From Bretschneidera sinensis (lineage: Eukaryota; Streptophyta; Magnoliopsida; Brassicales; Akaniaceae): a stretch of 64,000 bases of DNA. The notes beneath the pieces are model-generated. The model did no database searches. It was not told the origin of the DNA and was given only the letters and a program-made list of their open reading frames with translations. The DNA is taken from the NCBI GenBank assembly GCA_023935145.1, contig CM043700.1:103019400-103083399 (forward strand), given 5' to 3'. A program made the translations under genes and the position numbers. How positions within the stretch are numbered: the stretch's first letter is position 1; every line of letters begins with the position of its first letter. Positions 10,094-20,556 of this stretch are shown one piece after another.

Positions 10094-11286
10094 TTGCACT
10101 TTTATGTGTTGATAACTCTTAAGTAATATTAGTGGACCACTGATTTATTCCAGTGCATTTTCAGGTATTTTGAGTCCAAAGAGAAGAAAAAGCGATCGTT
10201 GCTTAAAAGCACCAAGATTCCATGCACGACGGAGCATCGAAGTGGCTGCGGAGAAGCAAAACATGAAGAAAATCAACAATCAGTGAGCACTGCAGTGCTC
10301 CTCAGCCAGCACCGCGGTGTCGAGAAACCTCTATGTTGTGAACAATCAGTGAGCACCGCGGTGCTCCCCAGCCAGCACTGTGGTGCCCAGAAGCTTACCC
10401 AGCCAAATCATACCCAGCATCGCAGCACCGCAGTGCGTACATGGGATTGTATCTCCGAGTTAGACTTTAATTAGAATTTTAAACATTATATTAAACCCAA
10501 GAACACCCTTGGACCCTTGTACCATAAATAGGTCACTTAGGGTTTAAGAGAGAGAACATCTTTTGAGAGGTCGGAGGCCGGGGAAAACATCATGAAGGCT
10601 GCCACACTCTCCCCCATGGCCAACTAATCTCCAAGCAAGGCGAAGGGATGAATCCCTAAGTGTAGTTGTTCTTATTTTCTAGTATTGATTCATTGCAGTT
10701 TAGATTTATTATCATTAAACATTGTTATGATTTACTTTTTAATCTAATTAGAATATTTCCCCTTAATCCAGTGATTGCATCTTTCTCCCCTATATAAGTT
10801 TAGTAATGTGGTTCTTTTGTGATGTTGTTGAGGTGTGATTGAGTTTTGATAGATTTCTCTTATAGATTTTTCTATTACTACGGTATTGTCGTTATAATAT
10901 ATTGTCGTTTCTTGATAATCTATAAGTTAGGTCATGTGTGCTTGAAAGCAAAGAGTATTTCATAACAATTACATTAGGGTTTATATATGTGCTTTAATTG
11001 AATATTTGTCGATTGCTTGTTTGGGATGTGAAACTTGCAATCGAGAGAAAAACAACTGAATCAAGAATAGAATAAGGCAATGAACCTAGGGAGGATTCAC
11101 GAACCCTTGTTGTTCTCTATTATATTTACACAATTATTTCACACTACTTCAAACTCATATTTTCTCGTTTAACTTTTATCGTTCATTTTAAGGTTTGCAC
11201 TTTCTCTTGTAGTTAGTTTGTCTCCCGATGGAATCGACACCCCAAAGTCGTGCTACAACTACCGCCTTATACTTTGGGCATAATCA
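10094..11286 (+). repeat. RE-C LTR1 (5'-truncated)
   Basis: Similarity to LTR2 and LTR3 begins at ttgcacttttatgtgttg, about 75 bp into the full LTR. It contains a cluster of GC-rich palindromes (10284-10440). The last 150 bp matches LTR3 (tttaacttttatcgttc) and not LTR2. It ends cataatca. Confidence 0.85.
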
Positions 11287-11291
11287 AATTT

Positions 11292-11364
11292 TGGCGCCAT
11301 TGCCGAGAATCGAACCCGGGTCACCCGCGTGACAGGCGGGAATACTCACCACTAAACAACAACC
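11292..11364 (-). other. reverse-transcribed tRNA-Asp(GUC) copy in RE-C internal 1
   Basis: After the LTR the sequence does not stop at an 18-nt primer site. It continues as the complement of nearly all of tRNA-Asp: the CCA end, acceptor strand, T arm, an anticodon stem-loop reading CTGTCAC between CCCGC and GCGGG, and the D arm as far as TAGTGG. The tRNA's own first ~9 bases are replaced by LTR U5 sequence (acaacaacc). Because the CCA, which is added after transcription, is present and joined to the LTR, this is an RT product and not a tRNA gene. It follows the LTR and lies on the minus strand. It is repeated at 16206-16278. Confidence 0.85.
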
Positions 11365-11409
11365 GCGTATGTTTTGGGCGTAATCAAATTTTGGCACCGT
11401 TGCCGAGGA
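11365..11409 (+). promoter_or_regulatory. U5 fragment and second primer-binding site in RE-C
   Basis: Directly after the tRNA copy comes gcgtatgttttgggcgtaat, the end of the LTR2-type U5, then tggcaccgttgccgagga (11392-11409), a second tRNA-Asp primer site. The first is tggcgccattgccgagaa (11292-11309). The element thus carries two primer sites 100 bp apart. Confidence 0.85.
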
Positions 11410-11669
11410 GACGCGCTTAAGCACAAGGAAGATTGTCAACCTTGAGACATGACGGTAGAAGAATTGTAAATAATTTTTCTTTTCAGCCGTTTGTAAAGGC
11501 GGTAACTTCATTCCCTCTTTTAGCTTGCTGCATTAATTTTATTATTTTGTGATCTTGCATGCCTCGATATAGAGACACTTTGGGTAGATTTGCTTGTAGG
11601 CCTGTGTTAGAGTCATAATTAAATTCTTTTCTAAATCTTTTATTTGATAACCCATCTAGTCCCGAAGAG

Positions 11670-13270
11670 ATGAGTGAACACGAAGATCAACCGCCTAGGA
11701 CCCTTCAGGATTATCTCCACCCTACACGCATAGCCACACCATTATGTATCATGTTTCCAGCCAATACTCACCATTTAGATTTTAAAACAGGGATGATATA
11801 ATTACTCCCTACATTTCATGGCTTGAAAAGTGAAAACCTATATGTGCACATTAGAGAGTTTGAGGAAGTAGTTGCGACTTTTCATAGTCAAGATGCAACT
11901 GCTGACATTGTGAGACTTAAGTTCTTTCCTTTCGCTTTGAAGGGTAGAGCTAAGAGTTGGCTATACTCACTGAGACCACGATCTATTGGGTCGTGGACTG
12001 AGATGACTCGAATTTTTTTTAATAAATACTTCCCCCAACATAAGACCAATGCTTCAAAAAGGCAAATCTCCACCTTTGCACAAAAGGATAGTGAGACTTT
12101 ATACCAGTCTTGGGAGAGATTTACGGAGTTGTTGAGTATATGCCCTCACCATGGGTATGAGAATTGGCGCTTAGTGAGCTATTTTTATGAGGGACTTACA
12201 TATAGGGAGCGCCAATTTGTAGAGATGATGTGTAATGGTCAATTTTTAGAAAAAGATCTTGATGATGCCATAGAGTACCTCAATGAGCTTGCTGAAAAAG
12301 CTCACACTTGCACTGGACCTAGTGCTACTGAAAGCATAAATAGGTCACGACCTGTAGGGAACTCAAATAATGGTGGAATTTACCATCTTAGGGAAGAGGA
12401 TAACCTAAAGGCTAATGTCGAGATGCTCACTAGGGAACTAGATGTGTTAAAGACTAAGGGCTTACAGCAAACACACGTAGCTAATCATGCAAGGTCCTTT
12501 GAACTATGTTTTGTGTATGGTGGGGTAGATCATCTCGCATAAGAGTGCCCCACATTTGCTGAGATGAGAGGGATGTATAGGAACAATGTAATGCCTTAGG
12601 CATGTACAAGAAGCCTTTGGCACCCTTCTCTGATACTTATAATCCAGGATGGTAAAATCACCCCAATTTCAGCTGGAAGTCTGAAAACCAGCAGCTTGCA
12701 CAACCCCCTGCACCATATCTTGAACCATATCATGCACCTGTATCTTCTAGGAGTTCTTTAGAAGACATTTTACATGCTTTTATTGAGGCACAGGGTAAGA
12801 CTAATCAAAGACTTGAATCTTTAATTATGTAGGCTATTGAAGAAAATAAAGAGATAAAGAGCCAAGTGTCCAAGTTGATGAGCTACTTGAGTGTGACTGA
12901 GCAAGGTAAGTTCCCTTCTCAAGCTCAGTCCACACCTCATGGTCAACACCTAGCACAACAGAATATGAAGGAGTTGAATGCCATTGAGACACTAAGTGGT
13001 AAGTTATTACACATCCCAACACTGAACAAATCAGAGGCTGTAGACGAGAGCCACCAAGTATATATGATTGACTCACCCATGGAAAAGGTCCATCACCTTA
13101 ATCCATTGGAGTCAATCCACACCCATGGGTTCACAAGAGCATATATGGAGCCAAAATCTAGAGAGGTTACTGATGACATCCTTAAGGCCTCTTCAAAGCA
13201 TACAAGCACCCAATTTGACAGTGAAGCGGTTGCTGGTGCATTCAGCTCATGTTTGTCTAGGAGGGAATAA
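11670..13270 (+). pseudogene. RE-C gag pseudogene (Athila type)
   Basis: The frame begins at ATG 11670 (MSEHEDQPPRTLQDYL). It meets a TAA at 11799 where the family has glutamine, and continues through the capsid-like Retrotrans_gag domain: LKFFPFALKGRAKSWL, TRIFFNKYFPQHKT, ERFTELLSICPHHG, FVEMMCNGQFL. A knuckle near 12500 reads CFVYGG...DH...ECP, with the second cysteine changed to tyrosine and an in-frame TAA (12540-12542). A frameshift near 12590 leads to the signature YNPGW(stop)NHPNFSW and a coiled C-terminal part ending in a stop at 13270. It would package element RNA. At least four stops and one frameshift make it non-functional. No protease or pol follows: the stop is next to the post-pol block. 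Confidence 0.85.
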
Positions 13271-14941
13271 GAGCGTCTGGCTGAAGACGTAAAACTTAGC
13301 GCTCATGGGAGGCACTCCACAGCTTATCCTTTTTTATTGTTTTCATATTTCTTTTTCTTGTTTATTGTTCGTGTTTTTTCTGTTTTCCAGTATTAACTTA
13401 GTATCTCTTTTTCAGGGACAAATATACAAAGTAATTCAAATGGTGAAGCACAATTTTCAGCTTCTGTGCACCTTTGGCTACAAAGGGACTTTCCTTTACT
13501 CTTTCTTTTACATTGAGGTCAATGCAATTTTTAAGTTGGGGGTGGATGAAACGCATCTCTTTATTTCCATATTCTTTATTTCCATACTTTTTTTTTCCAT
13601 TGAACTGCTTGGTGTCATTCTCCCTTTTTGTTTGTTTTTAGCATGCTTTGTGTTAACCTTGGATGTAATTCACATGTCAATGATATTAGCTTAATTGAGA
13701 TAGCATACAACATTTAGAAGTAGTTGAATCTTGCTTCAGTTTGAGAATAATTTAAGTGTCATCTTGATTTGATTTGAGACTCTAGTTTGTGGTAAGATTG
13801 CATGAATAGTCTAAAGCATTTAAAGAAGTTTTATGTGTGATTTTTTTGTGAATAATTTTGTGGTCTCGACAAGCTCTAGAACTTATTTGATAATCACTTG
13901 AGGTGAATTCCTAGAATGCACATTACTTAAGATATGATATAGGCCATTTTTGGACCGTTTGAGCCTTTCAAACTTATCCTTGCTATATCTGTCACTAGTC
14001 ACCTGTTTGAGCCTTTTTCTTGGAAAAGAATTTGAGCCTTATTTCTTTCGAAAACCCATTTACATACCCTTATGAGCCTAAAAATATTTTATCCTTACCC
14101 TTCTTTTAAAAGAACTTAGTTATACACATTTGTTGAGGAAGCACTCAAGAGGAGTAAGGATGGAAATATGCAAAAGTATATTACTACCATAACCCAAGTA
14201 CATTAAAGGAGATAAGTTGGGGGCTGTGGAAAAGAAAAGAAAAGAAAAGAAAAGAATGAAAAAGGAGGTAAAGGATCTTATGCCAAAAATACAAAAGAAA
14301 AAGAATGAAATATGGCAAAGAAAGAAGAAGAGAGAAGAAAAGTGGTGACTTATTGAGAGAAAAGCTTTTATGAAAATGTTTGAAAGAGTTGGGTCTTGAA
14401 GTAAGGTTATCCAGTGCTTAAAGTGGTTGTGTTTAAAACTAAGAGATTGAGTTCTTTTACTTGTTAAATCCTTCCCGTTCAATCTTAACCTTCACCTTAG
14501 CTTAACGTTACAAGCTTATTAAAGACCTATTGATCCAATATAGCGTGATTTTTCTACAATAGTGGAGAGTGATTCAAAAAGTGAGCCTATGGAGCTTGTT
14601 TTTGTGATTGATGTCATGCAATTTAATATATTTTAGAGGCCAAGACTTGTATTCGTGAATGTTGTGCATAAAATCATCCAGGTGTTCGGATTAATGGATT
14701 GTGGTAAGATGGATGTTAAGTGTCGATAACACTTTTAAGATTGATGTTTAGATTACTTTTGGACTTGGGTGAAATTTAATGATTCTATGTACTGCGTGTT
14801 ATGCGAAATTTTTGAGACAAAATGTGAATTACTCTTGGTTAACACTAATATTGCTTTACTTTACTTCGATTCCCACCATGAAATTCATCTCTTGTTTCCA
14901 CTTGAATTGCTAGGGACTAACAATAAGCTAGTTGGGGGTTG
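13271..14941 (+). other. RE-C post-pol non-coding region, copy 1
   Basis: Opens with ctgaagacgtaaaacttagc and gctcatgggaggcac, as in RE-B. It contains T-rich stretches, an (aaaag)n run at 14229-14256 that is shorter in copy 2, and G-run tracts at 13533 (aagttgggggtgg), 14213 (aagttgggggctg) and 14928 (agttgggggttg). The last abuts LTR2 and is the polypurine tract. Confidence 0.75.
13511..13545 (+). promoter_or_regulatory. hairpin plus internal polypurine-like module (RE-C)
   Basis: cattgaggtcaatg is an inverted repeat CATTGA/TCAATG around gg, followed by caatttttaagttggggg. Same order and spacing as 6874-6914 in RE-B and 29237-29275 in RE-D. Confidence 0.65.
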
Positions 14942-16200
14942 TGATAAGAGCCATAAAATGCATCTCAACAATGTTTAATTGTTAGCATTTTATGATTCTT
15001 CTCGGTCTTTATTGCACTTTTATGTGTTGATAACTCTTAAGTAATATTATTGGACCACTGACTTATTCCAGTGCATTTTCAGGTATTTTGAGTCCAAAGA
15101 GAAGAAGAAGCGATCGTTGTTTAAAAGCACCAAGATTCCATGCACGACGGAGCATCGGAGTGGCTGCGGAGAGGCAAAACATGAAGAAAATTAACAATCA
15201 GTGAGCACCGCGGTGCCCAGAAACCTCCATGTTGTGAACAATCAGTGAGCACCACGGTGCTCCCCAGCCAGCACCGCGGTGCCCAGAAGCTTACCCAGCT
15301 AAATCATACCCAGCATCGCAGCGCCCATAAAGCAGCACCGTAGTGCGCACACGGGATTGTATCTCCGAGTTAGACTTTAATTAGGGTTTTAAACATTAGA
15401 TTAAACCCAAGAACACCCTTAGACCCTTGTACTATAAATAAATCACTTAAGGTTTAAGAAAGAGGAGATCTTTTGAGAGGCCAGAGGCCAGGGAAAACAT
15501 CATGAAGGCTATCACACTCTCCCCCATGGCCAACTAATCTCCAAGCAAGGTGAAGGGATGAATCCCTAGGTGTAGTTGTTCTTATTTTCTAGTCATGATT
15601 CATTGTAATTTGGATTTATTATCATTAAACGTTGTTATGATTTACTTTTTAATCGAATTAGAAGATTTCTCCTTAATCCAGTGATTGCATCTTTCTCCCC
15701 CATATAAGTTTAGTCATGCTTTTCTTATGTGATGTTGTTGAGGTGTGATTGAGTTCGGTAGATTTCTCTTATAGATTTGTCCATTACTGCGGTATTGTCA
15801 TTATGATATATTGTTGTTTCTTGATAATCTATAAGTTAGGTCACGTGTGCTTGAAAGCAAAGAGTATTTCATAACAATTACATTAGGGTTTATATATGTG
15901 CTTTAATTGAATATTTGCCGATTGCTTGCTTGGGATGTGAAACTTGCAATCGAGATAAAACAACTGAATCAAGAATAGAATAGGGCAACGAACCTAAGGA
16001 GGATTCCCGGACCCTTGTTGTTCTATTATATTTACACAATTATTTCACACTACTTCATTACCAAAATTTCATATTTTCTCACTTAAATCGTTATTGTTTG
16101 TGCTATGGTTCACACCTTCTTTTGTAGTTAACTTGTTTCCCTATGGAATCGACACCCCAAAGCTATGCTACAACAACCGCGTATGTTTTGGGCATAATCA
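14942..16200 (+). repeat. RE-C LTR2
   Basis: Full-length LTR. Its body resembles LTR3, including gcgcccataaagcagcaccg (15319-15338), which LTR1 lacks. Its last 150 bp differ from both other LTRs (cttcattaccaaaatttc and acaacaaccgcgtatg), so it is a mosaic. Palindromes gcaccgcggtgc lie at 15205-15216 and 15271-15282. Confidence 0.85.
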
Positions 16201-16205
16201 AATTT

Positions 16206-16278
16206 TGGTGCCGTTGCCGGGGATCGAACCCGGGTCACCTGCGTGACAGACAGGAATACTCACCACTATACAACAACC
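16206..16278 (-). other. reverse-transcribed tRNA-Asp(GUC) copy in RE-C internal 2
   Basis: Same structure as 11292-11364 and closer to the cellular tRNA: the T-arm block ggttcgatccccggcaacgg is intact on the minus strand, and the D-arm side keeps ccactata. The anticodon stem is CCTGT/GCAGG around CTGTCAC. It ends acaacaacc, then gcatatgttttgggcgtaat and a broken second primer site (attttgg). Confidence 0.85.
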
Positions 16279-17700
16279 GCATATGTTTTGGGCGTAATCA
16301 AATTTTGGGAGGAAACGCATCTCTTTGTTTCCATATTCTTTATTTCCATACATTTGTTTTCCATTGAACTGCTTGGTGTCGTTCTCCCTTTTTGTTTGTT
16401 TTTAGCATACTTTGTGTTTGCCTTGGATGTAATTCACATGTCAATGATATAAGCTTAACTGAGATAGCATACAGTATTTAGAAGTAGTTAAATCTTGCTT
16501 CGGTTTAAGAATAATTTAAGTGTCATCTTGATTTGGTTTGAGACTCTAGTTTGTGGTAAGATTGTATGAATAGTCTAAAGTATTTAGAGAAGTTTTATGT
16601 GTGATTGTTTTGTGAATACTTTTGCGGTCTTGACAAGCTCTAGAACTTATTTGATAATCACTTGAGGCGAATTCCTAGAATGCACATTACTTAGGATATG
16701 ATATAGGCCATTTTTAGACCGTTTGAGCCTTTCAAACTTATTCTTGTTATATCTATCACTAGTCACCTGTTTGAGCCTTTTTCTTGGAAAAGAATTTGAG
16801 CCTTGTTTCTTTCGAAAACCCATTTACTTACCCTTATGAGCTTAAAAATATTTTATCCTTACCCCTCTTTTAAAAGAACTTAGTTATACACATTTGTTGA
16901 GGAAGCACTCAAGAGAAGTAAGGATGGAAATATGCAAAAGTATAATACTACCATAACCCAAGTACATTAAAGGAGATAAGTTGGGGGTTGTGGAAAAGCA
17001 AAGAAAAGAGAAGAATAAAAAAGGAGGTAAAGGATCTTATGCCAAAAATACAAAAGAAAAAGAATGAAATATGGCAAAGAAAGAAGAAGAAAGAAGAAAA
17101 GTGGTGACTTATTGAGAGAAAAGCTCTTATGAAAATTTTTGAAAGAGTTGGGTGCTGAAGTAAGGTTATCCAGTGCTTAAAGTGGTTGTGTTTAAAACTA
17201 AGAGATTGAGTTCTCTTACTTGTTAAATCCTTCCTATTCTATCTTAACCTTCACATTAGCCTAACGTTACAAGCTTATTAAAGACCTATTGATCCAATGT
17301 AGTGTGATTTTTCTACAATAGTGGAGAGTGATTCAAAAAGTGAGCCTATGGAGCTTGTTTTTGTGATTGATGTCACACAATTTAATATATTTTAGAGGCC
17401 AAGACTTGTATTCATGAATGTTGTACATAAAACCATCCGGGTATTCGGATTAATAGATTGTGGTAAGATAGATGTTAAGAGTCGATAACACTTTTAAGAT
17501 TGATGTTTAGATTACTTTTGGACTTGGGTGAAATTTAATGATTCTATGTGCTGCGTGTTATGCGAAACTTTTGAGACAAAATGTGAAATACTCTTGGTTA
17601 AAACTAATATTGCTTTACTTGACTTCGATTCCCACCATGGAATTCATCTATTGTTTTCGCTTGAATCGCTAGGGACTAGCAATAAGCTAGTTTGGGGTTG
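16279..17700 (+). other. RE-C internal 2: non-coding, gag deleted
   Basis: After the broken second primer site, aaattttgg joins gaggaaacgcatctc, which corresponds to about 13552 in internal 1. Some 2.1 kb including all of gag is therefore missing, with TGG at both ends of the deletion. The rest matches the post-pol region of internal 1 to its end, including agttggggttgtgg-type G-runs. No gene is present; an open frame from 16143 to 16452 crosses LTR, tRNA copy and non-coding DNA and is not real. Confidence 0.8.
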
Positions 17701-18955
17701 TGATAAGAGCCATAAAATGCATCTCAACAATATTTAATTGTTAGCATTTTATGATTCTTCTCGGTTTTTTTTTGCTCTTTTATGTGTTGATAACTCTTAA
17801 GTAATATTATTGGACCGCTAACTTATTCCAGTGCATTTTCAAGTATTTTGAGTCCAAAGAGAAGAAGAAGTGATCGTTGTTTAAAATCACCAAGATTCCA
17901 TGCACGACGGAGCATCGGAGTAGCTGCGGAGAGGCAAAACATGAAGAAAATCAACAATCAGTGAGCACCGCAATGCCCAGAAACCTCCATGTTGTGAACA
18001 ATCAGTGAGCACCGCGGTGCTCCCTAGCCAGCACCACGGTGCCCAGAAGCTTACCCAGCCAAATCATACCCAGCACCACAGCGCCCATAAAGCAGCACCG
18101 CAGTGCGCACACGGGATTGTATCTCCGAGTTATACTTTAATTAGGGTTTTAAACATTAGATTAAACCCAAGAACACCCTTGGACCCTTGTACTATAAATA
18201 GGTCACTTAGGGTTTAAGAGAGAGAACATCTTTTGAGAGGCCAGAGGCCGAGGAAAACATCATGAAGGCTTCCACACTCTCCCCCATGGCCAACTAATCT
18301 CTAAGCAAGGCGAAGGGATGAATCCCTAGGTGTAGTTGTTCTTTTTTTCTAGTCTTGATTCATTGTAGTTTGGATTTATTATCATTAAACATTGTTATGA
18401 TTTAATTTTTAATCTAATTAGAAGATTTCTCCTTAATCCAGTGATTGCATCTTTCTCCCCCATATAAGTTTAGTCATGCTTTTCTTATGTGATGTTGTTG
18501 AGGTGTGATTGAGTTCGGTAGATTTCTCTTATAGATTTATCCATTACTACGATATTTTCATTATGATATATTTCTGTTTCTTGATAATCTATAAGTTAGG
18601 TCATGTGTGCTTGAAAGCAAAGAGTATTTCATAGCAATTACATTAGGGTTTATATATGTGCTTTAATTAAATATTTGTCGATTGCTTGTTTGGGATGTGA
18701 AACTTGCAATTGAGATAAAAATAGCTGAATCAAGAATAGAATAAGGCAATGAACCTAGGGAGGATTCCCGAACCCTTGTTGTTCTCTATTATATTTACAC
18801 AATTATTTCACACTACTTCAAACTCAGATTTTCTCATTTAACTTTTATCGTTCGTTTTAAGGTTTGCACTTTCTTTTGTAGTTAGTTTGTCTCCTTGTGG
18901 AATCGACACCCCAAAGTCGTGCTACAACTACCATGTTATACTTTGGGCATAATCA
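17701..18955 (+). repeat. RE-C LTR3
   Basis: Complete LTR, TGATAAGAGCC to ATAATCA. Its U5 is of the LTR1 type. Palindromes gcaccgcggtgc and related forms lie at 17966-18105. The following bases, gtactcattattc, match the inside of RE-D's LTR (30771-30783). Confidence 0.85.
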
Positions 18956-20423
18956 GTACTCATTATTCTTATATTTTGATTTAGGATGCAAATGGAGAAG
19001 TTAAGGGCAAAACGAAGCTAATTGGGCGATTTTGGACAGTTTCGACATTGCTTTGTAATCTGGGCATAACTCTCTCATCCAAGCTCCGATTAAGATGATT
19101 CAAGATGTTATGGAACTCTAAGAAAACGTTATACAACTTTTATGTTTTAGATTTTGAGAGATACTAGCTGAATCAAGGTTGAAACCGGGATTGAAGTTGT
19201 CGCACCTGCACTGTTGACATTCCGGAACGTCCCTTAGCCTGCAATTCAAATCGAGTCAAGTTTGTTATCTTAGTAAGATGAAGCTAAAAATAATAAATCT
19301 CAAGGCCTGAAAGATAGAGCTCAATTTAATTAGGCATAGCCTAACCCAATCAAAAGAAATGAAAGCTAAATGGAAGGGATCAAACAAATGGAAGGCATGG
19401 TGGGTTTAATGTAATCTCGAATTGGAAACGTCTTTTGACAATCTCAAGTAATCTGGCCATATCTTACTCGTACGACATCGTATTGAGCTGATTCAAGAAG
19501 CTTTAGAAATCATGGTCAATGAGCTATAATTGTTTCACAAATAGAAGCTTCGAGATTCAAACGTTTTGGAGGCAAAAACAGCCCCACAATCTAAGGCCGA
19601 AAATCTACAGAATCTACGATTCGGAAAAGGGGGAATTATTTTCTTCATCAAAGAAGAGACTGGTTTTTGAGTTCTTTTTTTCTTTATTACTAATTTCTTT
19701 CAATTTCTTGATGTTAAACTCTTTTATTATGTTTTTATTCAAGTTTATCATGAACTAATCTCCATTTTCTAGGGTTAAGATGTAGCCTAACTATGATTAT
19801 GTGAAACTTCCTTTAATTAAACTAATTTAGTAGTTGTTTCATATTGTTGAGTATTTCATTCTAGGCTTAATGCTTGTGAATGATTGATCAACATTTACAT
19901 GATTTGGGATTCAATTTGAGATTGAGAAGTGATCATTGTTTCAGCATATGTTTGGGATACCACAAGGAATCTGTAGGATAGAGATATCTATGAACTTGCA
20001 TAATCTTTATAGGGTTTCTTGTTCTTAATGAATTTTGACAGGTTTAGAGTTATCACAGAGATGTAGAAGATTTTCTTGTTGGGATATTTTGTTAATGCTT
20101 GAGAAAGATTAATGAATAAATTAGAGAATCGATTATCAACAATAGGAAATAATTGCAATTAGTTCAAGTAGGAAATTCGTATAGGATCAGTTATGGTGAA
20201 TCGAAAGCCCTAGAATCTTGTTTCCTTGATCTCAACTTGCTTATTTAATTTTGTTATTTTAAACTCTCTAGTTCAACAATTCACTCTCAATCGAATTATC
20301 TAATAGATTATAGTTTAATAAATTTTGGTACTTATTATAATTTTTCAATCCTCATGGGATGATACTCTTACTCATTCACTTTATTATTTGTTACGATTCG
20401 TGCACTCACGATTTCATTCAACA
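18956..20423 (+). repeat. 5' LTR of RE-D (start missing)
   Basis: Matches 30771-31405 plus 39698-40450, allowing for the RE-F insertion in the latter. It contains gttgacattccggaacgtcc near 19212. The uninterrupted target of RE-F is visible here as ggaattattttcttcatc (19632-19649). It ends ttcattcaaca. Confidence 0.85.
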
Positions 20424-20429
20424 AGTTTT

Positions 20430-20447
20430 TGGCGCCGTTGCCGGGGA
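20430..20447 (+). promoter_or_regulatory. RE-D primer-binding site (tRNA-Asp)
   Basis: tggcgccgttgccgggga is a perfect complement of the 3' 18 nt of plant tRNA-Asp, six bases after the LTR end. Confidence 0.9.
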
Positions 20448-20556
20448 TTTAGATAAAATTATTAATAATATCAGTACTAGTTAAACTTGGTCTAATTTGA
20501 TTTATTTTGTATTTTATTTTCAGGTGTTTGTTTAGTGTATAAGACGAAGCAAGAGT

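Larger units (their letters stand above)
10094..18955 (+). mobile_element. RE-C: three-LTR Athila-type array without pol
   Basis: The order is LTR1 (10094-11286, first ~75 bp missing), internal 1 (11287-14941), LTR2 (14942-16200), internal 2 (16201-17700), LTR3 (17701-18955). LTRs start TGATAAGAGCCATAAAATGC and end GGGCATAATCA. Internal 1 has a gag pseudogene and a long non-coding 3' region; internal 2 has only the 3' region. Neither has protease, RT or integrase. Arrays of this form arise by unequal recombination between LTRs of related or tandem copies. The right end abuts the interior of RE-D's 5' LTR, so RE-C probably inserted there and its left end was later lost. Confidence 0.85.

Noticed and set aside
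11292..11364. Functional tRNA-Asp gene on the minus strand
   Set aside because: The CCA is encoded and fused to an LTR end, the tRNA 5' end is replaced by U5 sequence, and the acceptor stem cannot pair properly. It is a retrotransposition product.
13305..13694. Hydrophobic 129-codon frame after RE-C gag, considered as an envelope-like gene
   Set aside because: T-rich non-coding DNA reads as phenylalanine/leucine; no signal peptide with cysteine pattern or other envelope feature, and the same region in internal 2 is not kept open.
16143..16452. Two open frames of about 70 codons
   Set aside because: They cross the LTR end, the tRNA copy and non-coding element DNA; no protein family.
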